From Candidatus Anaerostipes excrementavium (GTDB taxonomy: Bacteria > Bacillota > Clostridia > Lachnospirales > Lachnospiraceae), in contig DXEM01000040.1 in assembly GCA_019114985.1 (NCBI GenBank), positions 1 through 35,410 of the forward strand: 35,410 bases of DNA. Reading direction: 5' to 3'. The translations under genes and the position numbers were made by a program. Below, piece after piece: positions 23,128-32,072 of this stretch; the stretch's first letter is position 1, and each line of letters opens with the position of its first letter. The notes under the pieces are model-generated. The model was given only the letters and a program-made list of their open reading frames with translations, searched no databases and had not been told where the DNA came from.

Positions 23128-26100
23128 GTTTTCCCTCCTCCAATGACATTTTCTTTATTCGATTCACCGGATCGACTCCTTCCTCATAAGCACAGACATG
23201 GCGAAAACTGCAGTATTTGCAAGGCATCATTCCCTGATATTCATAAGGTCGGATGGAAATATCGCCCTTGATCAAAGCATTGCCCAGCTCCTGCATTTTC
23301 TCTTCTACCATAGTCCCAAGTTTCAGCATCTGATTAGTATCTAAAATCGAAGACTGTTTGTGATAGCCGGTCTTTGTCTTTCGCACAGGCAGGGAAAGAT
23401 ATCCTTCTTGTCCCGCATGCTCCATCTTGGAAATCAGATCAAAATCCTCATTTGCTACGCCGCTCATTTTCATAGAACGCAGAAGTTCTGTCTCCGGCTC
23501 TTTTCCATCTTCGGCATCCACCATAGGATCATTCATATGAAAGTAGAACATTCCAGCCGGAAGAACTCTTTTTTGGCTCTTTTTTTCATACAATTCCAGC
23601 ATTGCATTCATATAAATGATTAACTGCATCTGAAGGCCATGAAATATTTTGGCAAAATCAAAGGTCACATTTCCCGATTTGTAATCGATGATCTTAATAT
23701 ATTTATTTTCTTCGTCTTCTGTTCCATCCATACGGTCCACAACTCCGGAAAAGACCATTTCTTTGCCGTCATCCAAAGCAAACCGCATAGAGTTTAATTG
23801 ATCTTTCTCAGAAAAGGCAATCTCGTATTCTTCCGGTGTAAAATCCCCTCTTCGGATATATTGTTCCATCGCCCAGACGGCGCGCCTGGAAATCCGTTTC
23901 ATACGATCCATAAGATAATGGTTTCGGCTGCTGCTGTCGAGAATCTCCTGCTGTGCTCCGGAGACTGCCTCTTCCACAACCTGATCTACAAAAGAATTTC
24001 TGGCCTCATCATCGGCAAATTTCCAATCGGTCTTTTTCCCTACCAGTTCCATCGTTTTGTGGAAGACCTGCCCCATATCCATCGGAAGGATCTTATGCTC
24101 GAGGCGCTCTTTTAATCTGAGCCCATACTGCATGAAATGAGAAAAGGCGCAGCCAGCGAAGCTCTCCATTCTGGTCACACTTCCTCCAAGCACATCTCCG
24201 TAGAGACTCTTTATAAGTTCCTGACTGATGGGTTTTGCCTGATTAATGTAGAATTTGGCGTTCAAACATTCATCCAGCGGCCGCCAGCTTTTCAGCGCAT
24301 AGATAAGCGCCGAAAGCTCATGAAACTCTTTCTCCCCCAGCTCTTCCTCTTCCATCAGCGCAACAGCACGATCTGCTGCTGCCTCCGGCGTAAAGCCAAA
24401 GATTCCTGCGCCTTCTTCTTCATAAACTTTCAAATTTGGGAAAAGCGTTCTGATACGGTCCAAAAAATAAGACGGCTGGTGGCTTTCTCCCGAAGCCGTC
24501 ATGGTACTGTAGGAAAGATACAGCCGATCTGTCGGCTTTGCAGCCGCAAGATACAAATAAAACTGCTCCATATACGCCTCTGTTTTTGCCGTAGGCGCCA
24601 TCACGATCCCCTTTTCTTTGAGCATCTCTTTCTGGGAGTCACTTAGCACCGCACCTTTTTGCTTCTGTTTCGGAATCGCATCATCGTTGACCCCAGCAAA
24701 AAAGAGGATTTTGACCCCTTCCGTTCTCGTACGCTCCATATCTCCAATCAGAACCTGATCAAGGCTTGGAGGGATCACTCCCATGGTCATCTCTTCCATT
24801 CCCGTCTCCAAAACATTGACAAAATCATCATAGGAGAGCCGCTCTTCTCCCAGGATCTCTGCCATCTGCTCCATCAGATCCAAGACCTGATCATACACTT
24901 TCTCATAGGTTTTCGCCTGCGCCAGATCCCCTTCCTCTTCAAACTTTTTCCGGTAAGCTTCCATCTTTTCTCTGATTTCCAGACGCTCTAAAAACTCATA
25001 TAAACAAGTCAGCTTGGCAAGCACATTGCTTCCTCGTTTCTTTAATCCTTCTTTTAGCGGACGGATCTCCTCCATGAATCGCAGGCGGCATTGTTCGATC
25101 TGTTTCATTTCTTCTTCTGAAAAGAGATCCGATGCAAACGGACGCTCCCATCTGGCATATCCTCGAATTCCTAAAGCTGTCACATAATTTTCCAGCAAGT
25201 CCGCCTCTCCCTGTTCTAAACAAGAGAACCCGGACTTCAAATAGCGAAATACCATATCAAACGAAAAATCTGCCTGAATCATTTTCAGCGCCGCCAGAAT
25301 CGTCTCAATACAAGGGTTATTTTTCAATTTTCGGTTGGCATCCACAAAATACGGGATATGAAAATCCCGGAAACTTCGTTCCAATTCCCCCTCATAGCTT
25401 TCCAAATCCGCCGTTAATACGACAATATTTTTGTACAAATACCCTTTTTTCCGTACCAGCGTCTCAATCTGGCCGGCAATCATCCGGCTTTCCATTCTTG
25501 GATTCATCACTTGGGAAATCTGCAGATCCTCGCATTTTCCCTCCCATCTGCCGCATGGGTATCGAAACAAATTCCTCTCCAGGTGCCGCAGTTCCTTGGA
25601 TCCTGAAGCATCCGGACGGCAAATAATATCCGGATCTATCCGAATTCCCATCTCTTTTGCATCTAAGATCAGCATCCTGCGTTCCCGCTTCGGCATGGCA
25701 AACAGCTCGTATTCCCGATATTCTCTGTAAATCGAACTCTCATCTGCCGTCAAGGTCACATAGACTTGTTTCCCGATCTTTAGCAGCTTCTTTATGACTT
25801 TTCTCTGGATCGGTGTGAAACCGGTAAACCCATCCAAATAAAATACTGCATCCCGAAGCTTTCCGGAATCCTCGATCTTATCTGCCAGCACATCCAGCAG
25901 CTGCTCTGAAATCAGATAACGGCCTTCGATATATGCCTCAAATTCATCCATTACGAGCAAAATATCATCCATCTTTGCTCTAAGTCCCGGATGTTCCATA
26001 TTCCCGGCTGCCTCTTCCAAATCTTCTTTGGAAATATCATATTGATACATTTCCGCAAAAAAAGACTTCAGTTCTTCGATAAAACCGGATTTTTTCATAC

Positions 26101-26434
26101 TAGGGCCAAAAATCTTTAATTTCTTTTTATTTTTCTCCATGACTTTCCGAATTACCATGGATTTTCCTTCATCTTCCAACAGATCTTCGGGAACATAAGA
26201 CAATTCTTCAAAAATACGATATGCCAGACGAAAGAATCCGACCACGTCGATATTCATCGTGCCATGGTTCGGATGACGAGCTACCAATTCCCTCTGCGCA
26301 TTTAAAGTAGACTGATCCGGCACCAGAAGGAAAAATTCCTGTTTTGGATGTTCCATGGATTCCCGGATGATTCTTTCATACACACAAGAAGTCTTTCCGG
26401 ATCTTGCCGGTCCTAAAATAAATTGTAATCCCAT
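23093..26434 (-). CDS. addB: AddB, helicase-nuclease subunit B
   Basis: Partner of AddA in end resection for recombination repair; its nuclease cuts the 5'-ended strand. The 1113-residue protein has a Walker A GPARSGKTS (8-16), a helicase-like fold with Chi-scanning role in known members, and a C-terminal PD-(D/E)XK nuclease with H792, D917 and K919 (IIDYKSG). The four cysteines of the AddB iron-sulfur staple are present: C762, then C1072, C1075 and C1081 (CKYCSFRHVC). AAGGAGAAA precedes ATG 26434. A -10-like TATACT lies at 26459-26464 without a good -35. First gene of the addBA operon. Confidence 0.95.
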   Translation of the reverse strand: MGLQFILGPARSGKTSCVYERIIRESMEHPKQEFFLLVPDQSTLNAQRELVARHPNHGTMNIDVVGFFRLAYRIFEELSYVPEDLLEDEGKSMVIRKVMEKNKKKLKIFGPSMKKSGFIEELKSFFAEMYQYDISKEDLEEAAGNMEHPGLRAKMDDILLVMDEFEAYIEGRYLISEQLLDVLADKIEDSGKLRDAVFYLDGFTGFTPIQRKVIKKLLKIGKQVYVTLTADESSIYREYREYELFAMPKRERRMLILDAKEMGIRIDPDIICRPDASGSKELRHLERNLFRYPCGRWEGKCEDLQISQVMNPRMESRMIAGQIETLVRKKGYLYKNIVVLTADLESYEGELERSFRDFHIPYFVDANRKLKNNPCIETILAALKMIQADFSFDMVFRYLKSGFSCLEQGEADLLENYVTALGIRGYARWERPFASDLFSEEEMKQIEQCRLRFMEEIRPLKEGLKKRGSNVLAKLTCLYEFLERLEIREKMEAYRKKFEEEGDLAQAKTYEKVYDQVLDLMEQMAEILGEERLSYDDFVNVLETGMEEMTMGVIPPSLDQVLIGDMERTRTEGVKILFFAGVNDDAIPKQKQKGAVLSDSQKEMLKEKGIVMAPTAKTEAYMEQFYLYLAAAKPTDRLYLSYSTMTASGESHQPSYFLDRIRTLFPNLKVYEEEGAGIFGFTPEAAADRAVALMEEEELGEKEFHELSALIYALKSWRPLDECLNAKFYINQAKPISQELIKSLYGDVLGGSVTRMESFAGCAFSHFMQYGLRLKERLEHKILPMDMGQVFHKTMELVGKKTDWKFADDEARNSFVDQVVEEAVSGAQQEILDSSSRNHYLMDRMKRISRRAVWAMEQYIRRGDFTPEEYEIAFSEKDQLNSMRFALDDGKEMVFSGVVDRMDGTEDEENKYIKIIDYKSGNVTFDFAKIFHGLQMQLIIYMNAMLELYEKKSQKRVLPAGMFYFHMNDPMVDAEDGKEPETELLRSMKMSGVANEDFDLISKMEHAGQEGYLSLPVRKTKTGYHKQSSILDTNQMLKLGTMVEEKMQELGNALIKGDISIRPYEYQGMMPCKYCSFRHVCAYEEGVDPVNRIKKMSLEEGKHALDERTAKGH

Positions 26435-26567
26435 AATCTCATTTTCTCCTTACAGCATAGTATACCTCACCGGACAAACAAATTCCATCCAATGCTTTCT
26501 GAAATTTTTTGGAATATCCATAGATTTTTTCTCATATACTAAAATAGAATCTTTTTGGGAGGAAATT

Positions 26568-26999
26568 ATGTCATCTAAAACGAAAATTGTCGTATTCAAG
26601 GCCAAAGAACTCATTTACACCGGTATTTTTATCCTGCTTGGAATCTTACTGATCCTTTTATTAATTTTTATGTTCGCTCCGTCGAAAGATACGAAGAAAT
26701 CGGCCCAGACATCCGGCTACATAGATGGATCCTATTCTTCTCCTCTGACCCTTGGAGAGAATGAATTAGAGATGCAGGTAACGGTAAAGAACGGAAAACC
26801 TCAGTCCGCGGCTTTGAAACATTTAGATAAAACAGTCAAAACCATGTATCCCCTGGTAGAATCTTCTCTAAAGGAAATCAACAAGCAGCTTCCGAAGGTA
26901 AAAAACATCGATGATATTGAATTCGACGATCAAAGTCAGTATACCAGCACCATCTTAAAACAGGCGATGAAAAACGCTTTAAAAAAGGCGCAGGAATAA
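26568..26999 (+). CDS. Membrane-anchored protein with FMN-binding-like repeat domain (unknown function)
   Basis: A 143-residue protein with a short basic N-terminus, one strong membrane helix (about 17-38, IFILLGILLILLLIFMF), a polar linker and an extracellular domain. The domain begins YIDGSYSSPLTLGENELEMQ and continues VTVKNGKPQSA, which recalls the small beta-rich FMN_bind or cell-surface modules (xYxDGxYxG...VxVxxGKI), but no cofactor-attachment motif is visible. A C-terminal part has SQYTSTILKQAMKNALKKAQE. I chose ATG 26568 because GGGAGG lies 6-8 nt upstream; a longer in-frame ORF to 26355 would overlap addB and has no ribosome site. Divergent from addB. Similar proteins are common in Lachnospiraceae, from memory. 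Confidence 0.75.
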   Translation: MSSKTKIVVFKAKELIYTGIFILLGILLILLLIFMFAPSKDTKKSAQTSGYIDGSYSSPLTLGENELEMQVTVKNGKPQSAALKHLDKTVKTMYPLVESSLKEINKQLPKVKNIDDIEFDDQSQYTSTILKQAMKNALKKAQE

Positions 27000-27010
27000 G
27001 CCGAAAAGAA

Positions 27011-27038
27011 AAAACGGCGCAGCCATATGCGCCGTTTT
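27011..27038. terminator. Bidirectional terminator between the membrane protein gene and the P-type ATPase
   Basis: AAAACGGCGCA (27011-27021) pairs with TGCGCCGTTTT (27028-27038), with A/T runs on both sides. It separates the convergent stops at 26999 and 27050. Confidence 0.9.
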
Positions 27039-27049
27039 CATCTTTTTCG

Positions 27050-29128
27050 TTATGATACAAGCAAATCTTCCATGCTTCTTAAACTAATTGCCAGAGTCGA
27101 CATGTTATGAAACAATGCTGACGTCGTTGGCTGGATCGCTCCTCCGACTCCAAGCAGGATCAGCATCGCATTGATTCCAACGATCATTCGATAATTCTTA
27201 TGAATCCGCTTCATCAGCAGATTGCTGATTTTCTTTAAAGTCACGATTTCATATAAGCTGTCTGCGCCAATTGTCACATCTGCGATCTCTCTGGCAATTT
27301 CTGCACCGTCGCTGACCGCAATCCCAACATCCGCAGCTGAAAGCGCCGGAGAATCATTGACTCCGTCCCCAATCATAATGACTTTCCTGCCCTTGCGTTT
27401 TTCCTCTTCTACAAAATTCGCTTTATCTTCCGGAAGCACCTCTGAATCATATTCATCGACGCCTACCCGATCCGCAATGGATCTGGCGGTTCTCTCGCTG
27501 TCTCCGGTCATCATGACAACTTTCCGAATCCCAAGCTTTTTCAGATCCTGAATGACATCTGCCGCTTCCGTTCTCAGTGGATCCTCGATACAGATAACCG
27601 CAGCCAGTATATTTTCAATGGCCAAGTATAAATGAGAATGCTCTGGTTTTAACTGATCGAACGTCTCCTGCATACCTTCCGGAATCTGACAGCCTTCATC
27701 CTCGAACACAAAATGATAACTTCCAATCACAGCTTTTTTCTGATCAATGGTCGTAGAAATTCCATGTGCGACAATGTATTCCACCTTGGAATGATTTTCT
27801 TCATGTACCAGATGTTTCTTTTTGGCTGCATCGACCACTGCTTTGGCCATGGAATGCGGAAAATGCTCTTCCATGCAAGCCGCAATCCGCAGCAGTTCAT
27901 CTTCCTCCTCGCCGTTAAATGAGATAACGTCTACAACGGTTGGTCTTGCTTTTGTTAAGGTTCCCGTTTTGTCAAAAACAATCACATCCGCCTCTGCCAC
28001 TGCTTCCAGAAATTTTCCGCCTTTGACTGTGATATCATAAAGACTTGCTTCTCGAATCGCCGATAACACAGAGATCGGCATCGCAAGTTTTAAGGCACAA
28101 GAAAAATCCACCATTAGGACGGACAGTGCTTTTGTTATATTTCTTGTCAAAAGGTAGGTAAGACCGGTTCCCGCCAAAGTAACCGGAACAAGCCGATCTG
28201 CAAGATGAGCAGCCTTTCCTTCCATCGAAGACTTCAATTTCTCTGATTCTTCGATCATCGCCGTGATTTTCTCGAATTTGGTAGAACCTCCGATTTCTTT
28301 GACACATACCGTAAGTTCTCCTTCTTCCACCACGGTTCCCGCATAAACATATCCGTCTTTCGTTTTCCGAACCGGAACCGATTCTCCGGTCAAAGAAGAC
28401 TGATTCACCATGCCTTCCCCCTGCGTCACAATTCCATCAAAAGGAATGACATTTCCCATATGAACAACGACCTGATCATCTTTTTGAATCTCTGAAGAAG
28501 ATACCAAAATCTGCTGCTCATCTTTTAACAGCCACACTTTCTTTACATTCAGTGACATGCTCCTTGCCAGATCATCCACCGATTTCTTATGGGTCCACTC
28601 TTCCAGGATTTCTCCAATCCCAAGAAGGAACATGACAGAGCTTGCGGAATTCATATCGCCTCGAAAGACGGACATGCCAATCGCTGTCGCATCCAGTACC
28701 GGAACTTCCAATTTCCCTGCTGCTAACACTTTTGCCCCCTGCTTCAGATATTTCACTGATTTTACTGCTGTAATGGCAGCCCGAAGCGGGTAAGGGAAAA
28801 ATATTCTGCTTCCCGTCCAGCGAATAATATGCATCATCAGCTTCTGTCGATAAGATTCATTTAATTCTCTTCCTGAATTCTGAAGGAAAGATTCCGGAGC
28901 TTTTACGCGTTCATAAGAAAATTGCCGCAGCAGCTGTATGATTTTCTCTCTGCCGCACTGATAAGATATTGTGACATCCTGCGTCTGCTGCCTTACTTTC
29001 GCCTGGAGAATGGATGCTTGGCTTATCAGATAATAATATAACGTATCCGCTTCACGACAGGTCATACGTCCCTGTATTACGTGTATGCGGATACGTCCTT
29101 CAATTTCATGTTTTATTATGAACTTCAT
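27050..29128 (-). CDS. P1B-type heavy-metal ATPase with SCA transmembrane motif
   Basis: ATP-driven transition-metal exporter, 692 residues. The N-terminal domain (about 1-75) has H-x2-EGRIRIHV as in HMA_2-like domains and no CxxC. It is followed by membrane helices, the actuator TGES (247-250), the phosphorylation site DKTGT (Asp386), a modified HP motif HFPHS (422-426) and the hinge GDGVNDSPA. The metal-site helix reads DFSCALKLAMP (341-351), so the usual CPC/CPH is replaced by S-C-A (S343, C344, A345). Relatives with this form are grouped near mycobacterial CtpC (Mn/Zn proposed), so manganese, zinc or iron are more likely than copper. Last gene of a three-gene unit, 3 nt after the DUF6110-like gene. 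Confidence 0.88.
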   Translation of the reverse strand: MKFIIKHEIEGRIRIHVIQGRMTCREADTLYYYLISQASILQAKVRQQTQDVTISYQCGREKIIQLLRQFSYERVKAPESFLQNSGRELNESYRQKLMMHIIRWTGSRIFFPYPLRAAITAVKSVKYLKQGAKVLAAGKLEVPVLDATAIGMSVFRGDMNSASSVMFLLGIGEILEEWTHKKSVDDLARSMSLNVKKVWLLKDEQQILVSSSEIQKDDQVVVHMGNVIPFDGIVTQGEGMVNQSSLTGESVPVRKTKDGYVYAGTVVEEGELTVCVKEIGGSTKFEKITAMIEESEKLKSSMEGKAAHLADRLVPVTLAGTGLTYLLTRNITKALSVLMVDFSCALKLAMPISVLSAIREASLYDITVKGGKFLEAVAEADVIVFDKTGTLTKARPTVVDVISFNGEEEDELLRIAACMEEHFPHSMAKAVVDAAKKKHLVHEENHSKVEYIVAHGISTTIDQKKAVIGSYHFVFEDEGCQIPEGMQETFDQLKPEHSHLYLAIENILAAVICIEDPLRTEAADVIQDLKKLGIRKVVMMTGDSERTARSIADRVGVDEYDSEVLPEDKANFVEEEKRKGRKVIMIGDGVNDSPALSAADVGIAVSDGAEIAREIADVTIGADSLYEIVTLKKISNLLMKRIHKNYRMIVGINAMLILLGVGGAIQPTTSALFHNMSTLAISLRSMEDLLVS

Positions 29129-29131
29129 ACC

Positions 29132-29431
29132 CTATTGCGCCGTACCTTCTTCTTCAAATACGTTTTCTGAAGCTTCCTCTTCATACACCGTATCTTCTGC
29201 TCTTTTCTCATTGATCTGCTGTGCTTCCGCATAAATATCTTCTGCGTTCTCCTGAACCGCTGTGGCTGTCTTCATAACACAGTCTTTTGCGCGCAGAGCC
29301 GCTGCTGTACAATTGGTGTATACCTTCTTCGCATCTTTGCTCGCAAGAATCTTAATGCCTGCGGTTCCAAACAACACTCCCGCCGCAAAGATTCCTCCTA
29401 ATTTTAAGTTCTTTTTCTCAAAAATATCCAT
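29132..29431 (-). CDS. DUF6110-like small membrane protein
   Basis: A 99-residue protein with a glycine-rich hydrophobic segment (about 10-28, KLGGIFAAGVLFGTAGIKIL), then KDAKKVYTNCTAAALRAKDC, a helical stretch, and an acidic tail with repeated Glu. It resembles proteins that I recall as DUF6110 and that commonly precede P1B ATPases in Clostridia. Its function is unknown; an accessory or regulatory role for the ATPase is plausible. GGAGGC precedes ATG 29431. It is between the microprotein and the ATPase with small gaps, so all three share the promoter upstream of the microprotein. Confidence 0.75.
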   Translation of the reverse strand: MDIFEKKNLKLGGIFAAGVLFGTAGIKILASKDAKKVYTNCTAAALRAKDCVMKTATAVQENAEDIYAEAQQINEKRAEDTVYEEEASENVFEEEGTAQ

Positions 29432-29452
29432 TGTTTTTCTGCCTCCGTTCTT

Positions 29453-29533
29453 CTATTGATGTTCGTATCCGGTATAGACGGTCATGATCAAACAAATGAC
29501 CATCGCCCATGCCCAAAATTTATGTTTTTTCAT
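29453..29533 (-). CDS. 26-residue membrane microprotein (DUF6219-like)
   Basis: A very short ORF: MKKHKFWAWAMVICLIMTVY then TGYEHQ and a TAG stop. A basic head, one membrane-spanning segment rich in Trp/Met/Ile, and a short polar tail. AGGAGG at the normal distance before ATG 29533, an extended -10 promoter upstream, and a gap of about 20 nt to the DUF6110-like gene all support translation. It recalls tiny proteins listed as DUF6219 (from memory). It probably belongs to the metal-ATPase unit, perhaps as a small partner peptide; that is inference. Confidence 0.65.
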   Translation of the reverse strand: MKKHKFWAWAMVICLIMTVYTGYEHQ

Positions 29534-29581
29534 GCTTTTTCCTCCTGTCTTTGAAAAAAACATTCGATTTGATACTTTTCC

Positions 29582-29590
29582 ATTATATCA
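29582..29590 (-). promoter_or_regulatory. Extended -10 promoter of the microprotein-DUF6110-ATPase unit
   Basis: TATAAT (29582-29587) preceded by TGA, forming an extended -10 on the minus strand. No good -35 hexamer sits at 17 bp, as expected for extended -10 promoters. It lies about 48 bp before the microprotein ATG, directly after the lon hairpin. Confidence 0.55.
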
Positions 29591-29593
29591 CAA

Positions 29594-29640
29594 TTGCCCC
29601 TTGCCTTATCGAGAAAAACTCTCAATAAAACAAGGGGCAA
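29594..29640 (-). terminator. Long hairpin after lon
   Basis: TTGCCCCTTG pairs with CAAGGGGCAA (29631-29640 and 29594-29603 in minus-strand order), with a further inner TTATTGAGAG/CTCGATAA stem. It follows the lon stop by 5 bp. There is no T-run after it, so it may be a weak terminator or an mRNA-stabilising structure. Confidence 0.5.
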
Positions 29641-29645
29641 ACGCT

Positions 29646-31913
29646 CTATTTTAATACCTTTTTCAATACTTCATCCACCGTTTTTACCGGCAGAATTTTT
29701 AATTTTTCTTTTACTTCATCTGCCACTTCATCCAGGTCATCTACATTCTCCGCCGGAATCAGAACTTTCGATATACCGGCTCTCTGTGCAGCCATTAACT
29801 TCTCCGGAAGACCCCCGATCGGCATGACTTTCCCTCGAAGGGATACTTCTCCGGTCATCGCATATTCCGGAGATACCGCTTTATTTGTCACCAGAGACGC
29901 AATCGCCGTCGTAAGGGTAATTCCCGCGGATGGACCATCTTTTGGAACTGCTCCTGCCGGTACATGCACATGCAGGTCATTTTTTTCAAACATCTCTGCT
30001 TTTTCCGGATATCTGGCTTTCACCAACGTAACAGCAATCTGCACGGACTCTTTCATAACGTCTCCCAACTGTCCCGTTACCTGTATCTTTCCGGAACCTT
30101 TCGTAAACATTGTCTCGATAAACAGGATTTCTCCTCCTGCCTGGGTCCAAGCCAATCCCGTCACGATTCCCGGCTGTTTTTCTTCCAAGATATTGTCATG
30201 ATGTATCGGTTTCTGATCTAAAAATTCCTGCAGCCGTCTTGGGCTTACCGTAAGGCTCTTTTGCTCTCCTTTTACCAGCTTAACCGCCGCATATCTGCAC
30301 AGCGTATCCAACTGTTTCTTTAAGCCTCTGACACCGGATTCCATTGTATAATCGCTGATCACCTTTTCGATCGCTTCATCGGTCACTTTCAGATTCTGTC
30401 CTTTGATTCCCATGGCCTTCATCGCTTTGGGCAGCAAATGCTTCCTGGCAATCTGGAACTTCTCTACCGCCGTGTATCCCGGAAATTGAATGACTTCCAT
30501 ACGATTCAACAGAGGTTCCGGTATTGTATCCATAGAGTTTGCCGTACAAACGAACAATACATCCGACAAATCATACGGAACATTCATATAATGATCGGTA
30601 AACGTATTATTTTGCTCCGGATCTAAAACTTCCAGAAGCGCGCTGGCCGGATCCCCGCTGAAATCTTTGGACAATTTGTCCACTTCATCCAGCACCATGA
30701 CCGGATTTGAGGCGCCGCATCGCCGCATGCCGTCCATAATCCGTCCAGGCATAGCTCCAACATAGGTTCTTCGATGTCCCCGGATCTCTGCTTCGTCCCG
30801 GACACCTCCCAGACTAACCCGGACATATTTTCGATGCAGGGCATCGGCAATGCTTTGTCCAATACTTGTCTTTCCTGTTCCCGGTGCTCCGACAAACAAT
30901 AAAATGGAACCTGACTGCTTCTTATTAAGCGCCATAACCGCCAGCTGCTGAATAATCCTTCGCTTTACCTTTTTCAATCCATAATGTTCTTTATCCAGTA
31001 CCTGTTCTGCTTCTTCCAAATCGACATCTGTCAGTTCTTCCTTTTCCCAGGATAATCCTGTCACAAAATCCAGATAATCATAAAGCATGCCATATTCATG
31101 GCTGTCTTTTCCTTCCTGCTTCATTCGATTCAGGATCTTATCGGCCTCTTTCCTCGCCGTTTCATTCATCCCGGATTCCTTGATCTTATTCTCAAACTTG
31201 CGAATATCGGAAACATTTTCCGGATGCATCTCATCTAACTGGCGCTGGAGAAAATCGATCTGTTTCTTAATCGCATCTTCCCGGTAAACTTTCTCGTGGC
31301 TTTCCACCTGCTCGTTTTCCGCTTCCTGACCGACCCTGGTGATTTCCATGAACTCATAGACTGCCCGTTCCATCAAATCTGTACGCACGGAAATCTGATC
31401 TTCCGCCAGAATCTCATATTTCTCCTCGCTTGTCAGACTCAAATATCCTGCCAAGGAGGAAACCGTTTCCTCCATACTCTTCCAATGAAGGATATAACCC
31501 CGCGCCATGATTCCCCACTGGAATCCCTGCACGAATTTCAGCAAAGAATCTCTCAGTTTCCCATAGCGTTCTTTTCGCTCCTCAGGGCTTAGATCTTCCA
31601 TATCTTCCCGAAGCGTTATAGAAGCGTGGATCCCTGTATCATCCACTTCAGCCTGCATGATATTCACTCGATCTGTGGTACGCACACTGATTGTTCCATT
31701 GTCGTCACTTGATAAAAATTTTCCACGGACTCCAATCGGATAAAAATCATCCGCTGTGATTTCTACTCGTTCCTTATCTTCTTTAAGTATCAAAAATAAT
31801 ACTTCGTCATCTTTCTTGGCATCTTCTATATGTAATTCCTGAAATACATCGCTTTTAAAATAATAGACGATGTCAGGCAAAATGATCATATCATATACTG
31901 GTATCGTAATCAT
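29646..31913 (-). CDS. lon: ATP-dependent protease Lon
   Basis: Hexameric AAA+ serine protease degrading damaged and short-lived proteins. The 755-residue protein has a LonA-type N-domain (about 1-190), coiled-coil linker (about 195-265), AAA+ module with Walker A GAPGTGKT (342-349) and Walker B VMVLDEVDK, and the C-terminal protease domain with the Ser-Lys dyad S662 (PKDGPSAG) and K705 (GLPEKLMAA), 43 residues apart as in Escherichia coli Lon. GGAGGG precedes ATG 31913. A perfect CIRCE operator sits between promoter and gene, so HrcA heat-shock control is expected. It is monocistronic. Confidence 0.96.
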   Translation of the reverse strand: MITIPVYDMIILPDIVYYFKSDVFQELHIEDAKKDDEVLFLILKEDKERVEITADDFYPIGVRGKFLSSDDNGTISVRTTDRVNIMQAEVDDTGIHASITLREDMEDLSPEERKERYGKLRDSLLKFVQGFQWGIMARGYILHWKSMEETVSSLAGYLSLTSEEKYEILAEDQISVRTDLMERAVYEFMEITRVGQEAENEQVESHEKVYREDAIKKQIDFLQRQLDEMHPENVSDIRKFENKIKESGMNETARKEADKILNRMKQEGKDSHEYGMLYDYLDFVTGLSWEKEELTDVDLEEAEQVLDKEHYGLKKVKRRIIQQLAVMALNKKQSGSILLFVGAPGTGKTSIGQSIADALHRKYVRVSLGGVRDEAEIRGHRRTYVGAMPGRIMDGMRRCGASNPVMVLDEVDKLSKDFSGDPASALLEVLDPEQNNTFTDHYMNVPYDLSDVLFVCTANSMDTIPEPLLNRMEVIQFPGYTAVEKFQIARKHLLPKAMKAMGIKGQNLKVTDEAIEKVISDYTMESGVRGLKKQLDTLCRYAAVKLVKGEQKSLTVSPRRLQEFLDQKPIHHDNILEEKQPGIVTGLAWTQAGGEILFIETMFTKGSGKIQVTGQLGDVMKESVQIAVTLVKARYPEKAEMFEKNDLHVHVPAGAVPKDGPSAGITLTTAIASLVTNKAVSPEYAMTGEVSLRGKVMPIGGLPEKLMAAQRAGISKVLIPAENVDDLDEVADEVKEKLKILPVKTVDEVLKKVLK

Positions 31914-31937
31914 AGAGATCCCTCCTTTGTAATATTG

Positions 31938-31964
31938 TTAGCACTCTTACTTGATGAGTGCTAA
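31938..31964. promoter_or_regulatory. CIRCE operator (HrcA site) of lon
   Basis: TTAGCACTC (31938-31946), nine-base spacer, GAGTGCTAA (31956-31964): an exact match to the CIRCE inverted repeat bound by HrcA. It lies 9-10 bp downstream of the lon -10 box, covering the start site and the leader, where HrcA repression works. Confidence 0.95.
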
Positions 31965-31973
31965 TTCAAGGTA

Positions 31974-32002
31974 AGAATAACACACTTTTTTTCATTTGTA
32001 AA
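31974..32002 (-). promoter_or_regulatory. Sigma-A promoter of lon
   Basis: TTTACA (31997-32002), 17-bp spacer, TATTCT (31974-31979) on the minus strand. The start is predicted near 31967, immediately upstream of CIRCE. Confidence 0.78.
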
Positions 32003-32003
32003 G

Positions 32004-32062
32004 AAAAAGGTCCTGTTTTCCTGGATTTTCCGGGGTATCCCCGGTCTTCCTGAAAACAGAAC
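32004..32062 (-). terminator. Terminator of the acidic lipoprotein gene
   Basis: On the minus strand GGTTCTGTTTTCAGGA pairs with CAGGAAAACAGGACC around an inner CCGGGG/CCCCGG stem, followed by TTTTTCTTT. The tract abuts the lon -35 box, so termination and lon initiation are closely packed. Confidence 0.8.
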
Positions 32063-32072
32063 CTATTGGCTC

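Noticed and set aside
19588-26000. Many plus-strand ORFs of 60-230 codons opposite addA and addB
   Set aside because: They are antisense shadows of the AddAB coding frames, rich in Cys/His/Phe, without ribosome sites.
26355-26567. Longer start of the membrane-anchored protein inside addB
   Set aside because: It is antisense to addB coding sequence and has no ribosome site; ATG 26568 has GGGAGG.
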